Assembly (NCBI GenBank): GCA_031761405.1
Contig: JASEVX010000006.1
Location: 28,167,533 to 28,231,532 of the forward strand
Length of the DNA: 64,000 nucleotides
Direction: 5' to 3'
Source: Serripes groenlandicus
Lineage: Eukaryota; Mollusca; Bivalvia; Cardiida; Cardiidae
Below the pieces are notes generated by a model. The model did no database searches, was not told the DNA's origin, and saw only the letters and a program-made list of their open reading frames with translations. Both the position numbers and the translations under genes were made by a program. This document shows, piece by piece, positions 53,867 through 64,000 of the stretch (position 1 is its first letter; each line of letters opens with the position of its first letter).

Positions 53867-54337
53867 TTGATTGTTTGGTGTTTAACAATTTTTCAGTTAA
53901 CCCTTTCCCTTATATAGACGCTTTCTGACGCCTCTGAAGCAGACAGCTTTTTGAAAACATAGTGACAAAAGAAGAAATTGCACAAAACGTTCCTTTTACC
54001 ACAATGTTTTCCACTTTTTGTCATAGGTTATCCATTGAATTATAGAGATTTTCTATGTTTTGACAAAATACGTTCAAAGTCGTCTGCTGCAGAACTGTCG
54101 TATGAGGGAAAGGGTTAAAGAACGGCGTTTCCTGGGTAAGTTACTACCAGTACTTCTGGTCCATTCATACGGACTCCAGCCAGTCAGTCGCCATGCTATC
54201 CCCACAACCCTGAGCACCAAGGAGGGCAGCCATCACTTCCATTTTTAAAGTATTTGGTATGACCCGGCAGAGGGTCAAATCCATGACCAGGTCCCACACC
54301 TTAGGTGGCCGCACTTCCACTACACTTCTGAGGCGGA
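53867..54337 (-). mobile_element. SINE interrupted by a family A MITE
   Basis: The SINE tail (TTGATTGTTTGGTGTTTAAC, CAATTTTTCAG) breaks at the TTAA at 53897 and resumes after 54118 with CGGCGTTTCCTGGGTAAG, in the order found in intact copies. The inserted MITE is 53897-54118 with clean TTAA ends. Confidence 0.82.
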
Positions 54338-54451
54338 TGTATATAGATTAAAACCCAAATAAAACAAATAAGACACTTTCCCTTTGTTAAAATTTGCTCC
54401 GATGTTTTCAGTCATCCGTAACAAATGTATTGAATGTGGGAAAAGGAAGGA

Positions 54452-54680
54452 TTAACCCTTTCCCTCATACGACAATTCTGCAGCAGACGACTTTGAACGT
54501 ATTTTGTCAAAACATGGAAAATCTCCATAATTGAATGGATAACCTATGACGAAAAGTGGAAAACATTGTGGCAAAAGGAGAAATTGCACGTTTTGTGCAA
54601 TTTCTTCTTTTGTCACTATGTTTTCAAAAAGCTGTCTGCTGCAGAGGCGCCAGAAAGCGTCTATATGAGGGAAAGGTTAT
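54452..54680 (-). mobile_element. Family A MITE, near full length
   Basis: TTAA left, TTAT right; termini and hairpin intact. Confidence 0.84.
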
Positions 54681-54699
54681 TGTGGACAATTCTCTTTTT

Positions 54700-55740
54700 C
54701 CCTCCAATATGTAATTAAATGTAATTAAACCCTTTTCCAACTGCAGACACTGGGTTACCACACATTTACAGTCGACAACTATATATTGGAAACATTGTGA
54801 CAAAAGGAGAATTTTGACACTATGTTTTTAACTCTATTCCTTAATTATACATTCACTTAATATAATGGTTTTTTGTGAGTGAAGGGAGCGGAATGGCACT
54901 AAATGTTGCCTCTGTTTACTCAATATTGGAGAAAAATATCACTTATATATTGAAGCTGACAGTAGCAGGGTTGGTCATGTGACTTGAAGCAGCCAATCAG
55001 ACAGCTTGAAGCCCTCATCTGTGGCATAGATTGGTGTAAAAAGACAATAGAGAGCCGTGTTTCACCTTGGTGTATGTAGTATTGATGTGTGCAACGCAGA
55101 ACATAAAATGATACATACAGCCCGTGTACCCAAGTGATGAATGAACGACCTGCATTTCAGGGTTTTTTATTACGTTGTTTCATCATGTAAATTTATAGTA
55201 AAATTGTTTGAGCATACTGGATCTACACTTTAGGGTAAGATCTCTTTGTATTCTTTTCGTTGTTTCACTTTTTCCCCCCTGACCTTTAAAAGTTTAAGAG
55301 TTTCTGAATTATATAATATGCTCTTATTGGCTTCACTTGATTTGCATGTACGTGCTTTTTGTCACTGCATCTTCATGTCTTTCCTACATATAATAAATCT
55401 TTACGAGATGACTTTGAAAAAATATTAGAATGCAGAAATATTGAAAATCTTGATTATGAGCAATTTCTCCTTTAACCTAAATGTATTCAATCAAAGAGTA
55501 ATACTTATAAATCCAGATTTCGTTCTATTTTGGTACTCACATGTTTGCTAAAATATCATATCACATGTGAACACACGAGAGATAAGTATTTAATATTTGG
55601 TATCTAGAGGCTTTAGATTCATCTTTGACATTTATTCGAAATATACCAACAACATATGAATGGCATCTTTTACAATTATAAAGAGCGATAGAATGGAGAT
55701 ATTGCAACTGAACAAAACACCATATTATTTGACATCATCT
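54700..55740. other. Mostly unique non-coding sequence
   Basis: Apart from decayed family A pieces (54729-54850, 55380-55480) nothing is recognised. No plausible exon by family homology on either strand. Confidence 0.4.
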
Positions 55741-55862
55741 TAACCCTTTCCCACACTAAAAAGTGCACTCTCATTGTTTCACTGATAGCTCTTCTTTATA
55801 TAATGGAAAAATAGGGATTCAACACAAGACCCCTTTCTTCCAGGAAATGCTCATATGAGCTG

Positions 55863-56080
55863 AATTACGAGAAAACCAACATTGTGGACTCTGTGTAAAG
55901 TATCGACCCGGTTCAGCCTAAGCAATGCCGCGCAGGCAAACCTGGGCATGCAGACACTTTTCACCTCCTGTGAATTTTCTGTTACAGGAATAGTTACTCT
56001 ATTATCTCTTAATCCCCCTGAGACTGAAAGTGTCAGCATTATGAGTCCATAATGTTGATTTTCTCATGGAACGGCTCATA
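55863..56080. mobile_element. Family B inverted-repeat element, copy 4
   Basis: ATATGAGCTGAATTACGAGA (left, altered) and TTCTCATGGAACGGCTCATA (right). The interior GGACTCTGTGTAAAGTATCG is shared with 17400 and 19270. Confidence 0.72.
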
Positions 56081-56083
56081 TAA

Positions 56084-56748
56084 TAATCCTTTCCCTCATA
56101 TAGACGCTTTCTGACGCCTCTGCATCAGACGGCGTTTTGAAAACATAGTGACAAAATTTCTCCTTTTGACACAATGTTTTCCACTTTTTGTAATAGGTTA
56201 TCCATTCAATTATAGAGATTTTCTATGTTTTGACAAAATACGTTCAAAGTCGTCTGCTGCAGAATTGTCTTATGAGGGAAAGGGATAATCCTTTCCAACA
56301 AGCAGAACGTGAATTTAGGTGTATCTGCTGTAGACAACATATGAAAACCTTGCTGGAAAAGGAGCTTATACTACATTCATTTATAAATATTATGCATCCT
56401 TTTGCCTAGATTATAGTAGATGGTTTTAAAAGTCTTCCTGCTGCAGATTTGTACGAGGGAAAGGAGTTGAATATTATCATCACTAAAATGAATGGAAATG
56501 ATTCGTCGTAAGTCAAGAGGAAATCATTTTCTATCTGCTTATTGAAGATATCCTGTTAGAATTTTAACCCTTTCCCTCATATAGACGCTTTCTGACGCCT
56601 CTGACAAAACGTGCAATTTCTCCTTTTGCCACAATGTTTTCCACTTTTTGTCATAGGTTATCCATTCAACTATGGAGATTTTCTATGTTTTGACAAAATA
56701 AGTTCAAAGTCGTCTGCTGCAGAATTGTCGTATGAGGGAAAGGGTTAA
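56084..56748. mobile_element. Family A MITEs
   Basis: 56084-56288 (forward, damaged left TTAA, ATAA right), about 56286-56470 (old) and 56564-56748 (forward, TTAA both ends, internal deletion after CCTCTG). Confidence 0.76.
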
Positions 56749-57430
56749 AACACATCCGTCCAGATATAAACTTGAAGTACACCGAATAACAAGGTTGTAT
56801 ATCTCTGATAACTAGCTTCTTTCACATTTTCCAACATTTCTTCATCAGACAACTTTGAGAATGTTTAACCTCTTCCCTCATACGACAATTCTGCAGCAGA
56901 CGACTTTGAACATATTTTGCCAAAAATAGAAAATCTCTTTAACTCTTTCCATCATACGACCTTTTCTGCAGCAGACGACTTCAAAACATAAAAATCTCCA
57001 TAATTGAATGGATAACCTATGACAAAAAGTGGAAAACATTGTGGCAAAAGGAGAAATTGCACGTTTTGTGCAATTTCTTCTTTTGTCACTATGTTTTCAA
57101 AAAGCTGTTTGCTGCAGAGGCGTCAGAAAGCGTCTATATGAGGGAAAGGGATAATTGAATGGATAACCTATGACTAAAAGTGGAAAACATTGTGGCAAAA
57201 GGAAAAATTGCTTGTATTGAGCAATTCCTTCTGTTGTCACTATGTTTTTAAAAAGCTGTCTGCTGCAGAGGCGTCAGAAAGTGTCTATATGAGGGAAAGG
57301 GTTAAAACACATCCGTCCAGATATAACCTAAGTACAAAAACAAGGTTGTAAATCTCTGATGAAGCTTCTTTCACCTTTTTCAACATACAACATTTCTTCA
57401 TCCGACAACTAAAATTGAGAATGTTTGAAT
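56749..57430 (+). repeat. Direct duplication flanking a nested MITE pair
   Basis: AAACACATCCGTCCAGATAT and the following 110 bp occur at 56749 and again at 57305, both times starting right after a MITE right end. This suggests unequal exchange between MITE copies. Confidence 0.75.
56865..57305 (-). mobile_element. Family A MITE with a second family A MITE inserted at an internal TTAA
   Basis: Outer copy: 56865-56942 then 57151-57305. Inner copy: 56939-57154 with TTAA left and ATAA right. Removing the inner copy restores AAAATCTCTTTAATTGAATG exactly as in other members, for example 13687 and 33896. Confidence 0.88.
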
Positions 57431-57852
57431 TAGGTAAAAAAAAAATATATACCAGTAACCTATAATATAAAACAAAGTATGATAACTGAATCTTGAGTAA
57501 TTTGCCTTTTCACTTCTATGTTTGTTTTCAAAAGACATCTACTGCAGACGCATCAAATCAAAATATTGTGGAAAAAATATGGTAAATCTATTAATGAAGG
57601 TTACATAATAATTGGTGTATTTATAGTTGAAAACAATGTAAGCTAGCAATCATTATTGTGCAATTCATCCTTAATCTACAACATTATCTAGTCATTTGCT
57701 GCACGCAGATGCTTCAAAATGAGTCTGAATGGGTGCAAGTGTTACGGTAACAGTTGGTATGAATCTTTTCACCTTTTCACAGATTATACAAACAACATTT
57801 GACCCCCTCTCACAGTTTCAGCAAACAGCCTGTCAGGTTCAGGGTAAACAAA

Positions 57853-58038
57853 ACATCAGAGCCCTAGATAAGAAGCGTTTTGCTTGTTCAAAATTCCTCA
57901 TTTTACCCGCTGACCCTATGTTGTGGGTACTCAAAAGAATCATCCCAATAAGACTATTCTTTTGAGTACCTACAACATAGGGTTTGGTTAGATAATAAGA
58001 GAGTTATTGTGGGGAAAAGATACGCAAACCCCCTCCTT
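57853..58038. mobile_element. Family C palindrome element, decayed copy
   Basis: CCCTATGTTGTGGGTACTCA and TGAGTACCTACAACATAGGG arms, with mismatches in the loop-proximal part. Flanked by AGCCCTAGATAAG and CTTATTTGGACCTCT. Confidence 0.72.
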
Positions 58039-58081
58039 ATTTGGACCTCTGCAAAACACTCAATATTATTGTATGGGATCT

Positions 58082-59723
58082 TTTAACCCTTTCCCACATA
58101 CAGACGCCGCTTTCTGAAATGCATCTGCTGCATACAACTAGTGTAACAAATTAACCAATTTATGATGAAAGGAGAAACTGCTCATGATGAGCAAATTGTC
58201 TTCTTTCGCCCAAATGTAAACATCTCTTTTCAATAAGTATACATGTCTCATTTATAGATTTTTTTCCCAGCATTTTCAAAGTTGGTTGTTGTAGATAAAA
58301 ATGATGTTGTTTACATTTGATCACTCAGTGCAACAAGCTGTCCTGGAGATATATATAACTGAAACACTTGGCTCTCACAGAGCTCTAGATAAGAAAAGTA
58401 TATTTCACATCTCTATGAGTATGACTCTTCAAATTCGCTAAAGATGCGTAATTTCCTCTCCATGTCGGAAAGGGTTAAGATGATGTCAAATAATATGGTG
58501 TTTCGTTCATTTATCCTGACACAAGCCGGGTCTGTCGTCATCATCCTAAATGCTAATTTTAACCCCGCAACCCTTGGCGCCAAGGAGGGCAGCCATTCCT
58601 AGTTGTTTGGTCAGAGTCTGATAGAATTCAGAGGGATATAGGGTATGATGGACAGACTGTTAGATAGACATCACATTGACTTGCTTGCTTGAAGGCAAGA
58701 CCAAAATTAACACTAGAATTGATTGGAAGATAACTAAACCTTTCACCCATACAACAAATCTGCAGTTGATGACATTGAATACATCTAGGCAAATATAATG
58801 TAACTTTCTACAAATGAAAGTATGATCATTACATTGAGATGAAAATATTGTGGCAAAAGGTGAAAATGCTATAATGAGGAATGTCACCTTCTGGCCACAA
58901 TGTTCTAAAAAATCATCTACTGCAGGTTCGTTTATATGTGTATATATGTGGGAAAGTGTTGAATCCTTTACCTGACATGACTGTTTAAGAGTCATTAAGA
59001 CATCTGAGGAAAAATATGCAAATAAAACTTTTGTTAAAATACAGAGAAGAAAACATTGCGGGAAAATGAGAAATCGTTTGTTTTGAGGGATTTCTCCTCT
59101 TCCAACAATATTTTTTCAATTGTCTTCTGCAGCAAAGTTATCCGATTCAGAGGAAGGGTAGTTATCCGATTCAGAGGAAGGGTAAGGGAAGGAAGTTAAC
59201 GCTTTCCCACATACAGCACTTTCTGATGCCTCTGCAGCAGAGGACTTTTGAAAACGTTGTGGCAAAAGGAGAAATTGCTCGAAACAAGCAATTTCTCCTT
59301 TTGCCACAATGTTTTCATCTCCTTTAAATTAAATTTTTCACTTTTAAAGATAATACATTCTTGCTTAGTTGTTTTCAAAGTCGTCTGCTGCGAAATTTTG
59401 TGTATGAGGGAAAGGGGTTAATGAGGAATAATTACATACCATATACTACCATTAACTGTACATTACACATACATAATTAATTACCAGGTATTATCTCTCT
59501 CCCTCATTACACTGCCTTTAACCCTTTCCCTCATATAGACGCTTTCTGACGCCTCTGCAGCAGACGGCTTTTTGAAAAACATAGTGACAAAAGAAGAAAT
59601 TGCACAAAACGTGCAATTTCTCCTTTTGACACAATGTTTTCCACTTCTTGTGATTTTCTTAGTTTTGACAAAATACGTTCAAAGTCGTCTGCTGCAGAAT
59701 TGTCGTATGAGGGAAAGGGTTAA
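58082..59723. mobile_element. Family A MITEs of mixed age and a SINE fragment
   Basis: Old 58082-58478 (with inserted material), SINE piece 58500-58610, old 58736-58965, 59196-59421 (TTAA both ends, perfect hairpin GAGAAATTGCTCG / AGCAATTTCTC) and 59518-59723 (young, TTAA both ends, small deletion). A direct repeat of GTTATCCGATTCAGAGGAAG lies at 59137 and 59161. Confidence 0.7.
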
Positions 59724-59896
59724 ACACAAGGATCTGCAACTGGATTTATCATGACAATTTGTTCAGGTTTTCAAATGTTACAACTATTTCCTGAAATGGT
59801 TGTCAAAACATTCAAAAACTAAAATATTACGGCTGCTAAATGATTATTCACTATTTTATGAGGTCATTTAGTGTATAAATCTGTTACTTTCCCAAA

Positions 59897-60096
59897 TTAA
59901 CCCTTTCCCTCATACGACAATTCTGCAGCAGACGACTTTGAACGTATTTTGTCAAAACATAGAAAATCTCCATAATTGAATGGATAACCTATGACAAAAA
60001 GTGGAAAACATTGTGGCAAAAGGAGAAATTGCACGTTTTCAAAAAGCCGTCTGCTGCAGAGGCGTCAGAAAGCGTCTGTATGAGGGAAAGGGTTAA
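59897..60096 (-). mobile_element. Family A MITE lacking one hairpin arm
   Basis: TTAA both ends; about 30 bp missing after GAAATTGCACGTTTT, so the central hairpin is broken. Confidence 0.83.
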
Positions 60097-60490
60097 AGTC
60101 AAACATTCAGTATGGAATTGAAGTAATAGGTGAAAAAAATATTCTCCTTTACCTAATATATGGATTATGGACTCAGGACTCCCGCTGCCTCTGAAAGCAA
60201 TGTGGGAAAAGGAGAAAATGCTATAATTGAGCAATTTCTCCTTTTCCAACAATGATATAAACATTGTGGTAAATTACTCCTTTTAAGCAATTTCTCCTTT
60301 TTTGAATAATGTTTTCAAAATTTTATCATAAAAGCACTTTCAATTTCCTATCTGTGAGAGTATTTTCCCCTATCAGCTTACTAACAATATAGCAATATCA
60401 AGTAAACACAATCGTAAACTAACCGAATTACCCAGTATGTTAGCCTCTCTCCCAAAGTAAAAACATCTGCGGATAGGCTCAATAGCACAA

Positions 60491-60957
60491 ATTTACCCTT
60501 ACCCACATACAAACACTTTCTGGCACCTTAAAGCAGCAGACATTTTTTGAAAACACTGTGGCAAAAGAAGAAATTGCTCATAATGAGCAATTTCTCCTTT
60601 TGTCACACTATTTTCAACTCAATTTAATAATTTCAGTCATTTATGGAGATTTTTCATGTTTTAAATTTGCCAAAATATTTTCAAAGTCGTCTGCTTAAGA
60701 TTTGTTATGTATGTAGGAAAGGCTTAACCCTTTCCCTCATATAGACGCTTTCTGACGCCTCTGCAGCAGACGGCTTTTTAAAAACATAGTGACAAAAGAA
60801 GAAATTGCACAGAACGTGCAATTTCTCCTTTTGCCACAATGTTTTCCACTTTAAGTCATTATAAGGTTATCCATTCAATTATAGAGATTTTCTATGTTTT
60901 GACAAAATACGTTCAAAGTCGTCTGCTGCAGATTTGTGATATGAGGGAAAGGGTTAA
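60491..60957 (+). mobile_element. Two abutting family A MITEs
   Basis: Old copy 60491-60727 and young copy 60724-60957 share the TTAA at 60724-60727. Confidence 0.82.
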
Positions 60958-62513
60958 GTATGTTCTTTACCCAGGGACCCAAGGAGCATTTGCTCATTAC
61001 AAACAATTTTACAACCAACATTGTTATTAAACCTGTAAATAATTTATACTTGAGTATTTCCAGAGGTAGCATGGCCATGGGTAATCATTGTACAGAACTA
61101 AATTTTATGACATGAATCAATTAAAATGCTCTCACAGGCTTCAGTTATTCTTTTTCACCACATACAGTAAATCTGCAGCAGATGACTATTAAAACATACC
61201 CGCAAAGATATGGAAAATCTCTTTAAAGGAAAAAGTATATATTGTATCGAGTAGAAAACAGTGTGATAATGGAGAAATTGCTCATCATGTCTGCAGATTG
61301 GTTTGAAGGCGTCTTGGCAAGAGGAAACAGATTAATCTGAAACACACAGTCATATGCATGAGGTTGACTCTTTACTTTGCAAGAAAAACTTCCTCATTAT
61401 TTTGTTGAATTTCATAAAAAATCAAACAAAATCATCTCATAGTTGAGGTTGTTCTCTATGTGTTTTTCAAATCAACTTAATAGTCAGTTTGAATAAAATG
61501 AGATATTTCATAATTCTGCCTAGAATGTTTTCCAATTTGTTCCCTGCAGATTTGTTGTATGTCTGCGGGGTGGAAAAGGTATAGAGCAGGCAAGATCTGG
61601 TGCTTCTCACTGCCAGGTTATAAGATATATAACTAAGAAAACAGACAAAACGATAACTGCCATCATATAGAACTTTCACATATTATAATCATTTTCATCC
61701 TGCCTCCCAGAATTATAAATAACACTTGATTTGATACAGACAATTTCTTATGCCTTATGCAGCCTACGACTATTGAAAACATTGTGGGAAAGAGGAGAAT
61801 TTGCCAAAAAAACGGGCAATATTTCTTTTTCCTCCCTCCTCCCTCTATTAAGAGAGGGAAAAGTTTTAACTGGAAAATAATTACTGAAGGCATCAAATTA
61901 CACATCAGAGCAGTCAAGTAATCTGGAAACAAACCGTTGGCTTTTAGCCAGGCAAGCTTTTATCCTTCTCATATATACCTGAGAGCCCATATATCAAGTT
62001 CTCATAATTCCTTATCTGACTCCCCAAAACCCTATGTTGTGGGTACTCAAAAGAAGCGTCTCAGTAGATAATTATAAAGAATACCTACAAGACAGGAGTT
62101 CGGTTGAGTAATAAGGGAGATAATAGCGAACCTGAAAGACCTTTTTATACCCATACTAACTTATCTGGCCCAAAATGTCTCGTGTGCTCTGAATTCCCCT
62201 ATCTCATCATTCTGCAGTTCTAATTAACAAGATAACATTCTCTTGTAATTACATGTACTTGTGGCCATGTAACAGGAAACCAATCCTGGCACAGTTGGTA
62301 CCAGTGTAGATTCAGACCAGCTGGCCGTCAATAGTCTGATCAGAATCTAGCCCGTTTCAGACAGTATTTACATTTGGCTTTGAAGACAAATGTAACATTA
62401 GATATGTCATGCAGAACTGACTTTCAGGATTTGTTCGCAAACAGGAAAGATCAAGATCAGTCTGTGCATTCTTGAAGTCAGATTAGGAACTTCACGGTTT
62501 AGCCCATCTACCA
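60958..62513. other. Intergenic or intronic sequence with decayed repeats
   Basis: Family A remnants at 61150-61330 and 61740-61860, a family C remnant at 62025-62160, and a dispersed repeat with GTGTAGATTCAGACCAGCTG at 62303, similar to 41113. No exon recognised. Confidence 0.45.
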
Positions 62514-62742
62514 TTAACCCTTTCCCTCATACGACAATTCTGCAGCAGACAACTTTGAACATATTTTGTCAAAAAATAGAAAAACTCTATAATTGAATGG
62601 ATAACCTATGACTAAAATGTAGAAAACATTGTGGCAAAAGGAGAAATTGCTCGTTTTGAGCAATTTCTTCTTTTGTCACAATGTTTTCAAAAAGCCGTCT
62701 GCTGCAGGTGTCAGAAAGCGTCTATATGAGGGAAAAGGATAA
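62514..62742 (-). mobile_element. Family A MITE, near full length
   Basis: TTAA left and ATAA right; hairpin GAAATTGCTCG type. Confidence 0.84.
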
Positions 62743-62787
62743 ATACTAGCATGAAAGGTTGTGAGCAAAACAGACTTATTTCTTTCC

Positions 62788-63030
62788 TTAACCCTTTTCC
62801 TCATAAGACAATTCTGCAGCAGACGACTTTGAACGTATTTTGTCAAAACATAGAAAATCTCCAAAATTGAATGGATAACCTATGACTTTGAAAGTTACTA
62901 GGCAACAAAATTGTGGAAAATCTCTGTAAATGAAAATATGAGTCTTGAATAGTTTGGAAACATTGTGGAAAAATGAGAACTTGCTCATTATGAGCAGTTT
63001 CTCCTTTTGTCACAGTGCTGTCAAAAGGTG
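62788..63030 (-). mobile_element. Chimeric family A MITE
   Basis: The young left half (62788 to about 62888) is joined to an older subfamily interior (GAAAGTTACTAGGC..., GCTCATTATGAGCAG). The right end is lost. Confidence 0.65.
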
Positions 63031-63211
63031 CGCAATTACTATGTTAGAACCTCGGAATGTTGGTTTTCTCATGACGTGACACAAAATGCAAGCTGATATT
63101 TTACTATACTTGTCATAAATTCATATACCCCCATGAATGGACGGATTTCCTTGATCATGGCTAATTTCTTCATAGATGATTTCTTGCTCAGGTCAATTAC
63201 TTTACATCCTT

Positions 63212-64000
63212 TTTAAACCCTTTCCCATTAATGAAGAAGGATTTTGACGCATCTGCAGAAGACAAACTTTTGAAAAAATAGAGCTATTTCTCTTTTTGAG
63301 TCGTTTTGCCATAATGTTTTCAACTCTATTCAATAATTACATTTTCGTTTATAGAGATTTTACATATTTTTCACAAAGATGTTTGCAGAGTTTATTGTAT
63401 GTGGGAAATGGTCCATTGAAAAAATAAGCAGTTACAATAGGGAAAGGGGTCAAGGGAAAATATGCAGTTATAATAGATGTACATATGTATATCTTTAGTG
63501 CAGTCACACTGATATGATCCCATTAATGACAAAGTCCATTATCCCATTCCCACATACAACAAATCTGCAGCAGACGACTTTAAAAACATAGTGACAAAAA
63601 CCTGAAAAATCTCCATTAAAGATAGCTTAATTGTTAAATAAAGTTGAAAACATTGTGGGCCAAAGGAGAAATTGCTCATCATGAGCAATTTCACCTTTGG
63701 CCACAATGTTTTCAAAACTTCTGTGCTGTTATTCTGTCAAAATGCGTCTGCAGGTGGGAAAGGTTTAGTTTTAGGCATTATATTTTTTTATGCAGCACAT
63801 GACCTTTAGAACCATTGTTGCAGAACAGGAAATTGCTGATGATAGGCAATTTTCCATTTTGCCACACTGTTTCCGATGTAGTATTATTCATTCATTTTTA
63901 TAGATAATTCCATATGCTTTTGAAAGTCATCTGCTGCAGATTTGTTATATGTTGAAAAGGGCTACTACATGTCTAATAGATTGATTTACCCTAGAAATCT
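63212..64000. mobile_element. Three older family A MITEs
   Basis: 63212-63412, 63541-63767 (sister of the LINE-bearing copy) and about 63785-63962. The window ends in non-coding sequence. Confidence 0.68.

Noticed and set aside
60425..60480. Minus-strand mini-exon candidate CFYFGREANILG
   Set aside because: Only 41 nt with a weak donor (GTAATT) and no matching family segment.

Overview
This window looks like nuclear genomic DNA from a lophotrochozoan animal, most likely a bivalve mollusc. That is inferred from short exons with GT/AG introns, homology to animal proteins, AT-rich introns, and very dense MITEs, tRNA-derived SINEs and hairpin-ended repeats. There is one assembly gap of 200 N at 24451-24650. 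Nothing bacterial, viral or CRISPR-like was seen.

Three protein-coding loci can be supported. (1) Plus strand, 287-15173: the last nine exons of an SLC6-family Na+/Cl- dependent transporter, closest by eye to glycine transporters. They are joined in one continuous reading frame of 516 residues plus a stop, and the 5' exons lie left of the window. (2) Minus strand, 48618 down to 37853: the last six exons (252 residues plus stop) of a GLYR1-type beta-hydroxyacid dehydrogenase. The N-terminal exon(s) carrying the start of the Rossmann fold were not found. The catalytic lysine that is methionine in human GLYR1 is a lysine here. (3) Minus strand, 25192-25013: one first coding exon of a UBC-fold (E2) protein resembling UBE2F/UBE2M, with a good splice donor but no recognised downstream exon.

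The rest is mostly repeats. The dominant family is a roughly 230-bp, TTAA-flanked, partly palindromic MITE (ends CCCTTTCCC...GGGAAAGGG, piggyBac-like), with about 75-80 copies of different ages in both orientations across the window. Other content: tRNA-derived SINEs, a 5'-truncated LINE, a hAT-like insertion with 7-bp target duplication, a possible Mutator-like MITE with a 9-bp duplication, an exact 67-bp palindrome family, a 111-bp satellite with 443-bp higher-order structure, and several 'modular' repeats. The modular repeats have a hairpin end, a run of GGAC(G) steps and a central block of tandem modules of about 160-180 bp.

Layout: 1-15.2 kb SLC6 exons among MITEs and minisatellites; 15.2-22.6 kb intergenic repeats; 22.6-24.45 kb satellite running into the gap; 25.0-25.2 kb E2 exon; 25.7-37.8 kb hairpin-ended repeats and MITEs; 37.8-48.6 kb dehydrogenase gene; 48.6-64 kb repeats, including a LINE inserted inside a MITE.

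The most notable signals are tandem duplications that copy exon ends together with their 5' splice sites (four separate exons in two genes), several precisely readable nested insertions, and the retained catalytic lysine in the dehydrogenase. The genes do not form a pathway; their proximity is simply chromosomal.
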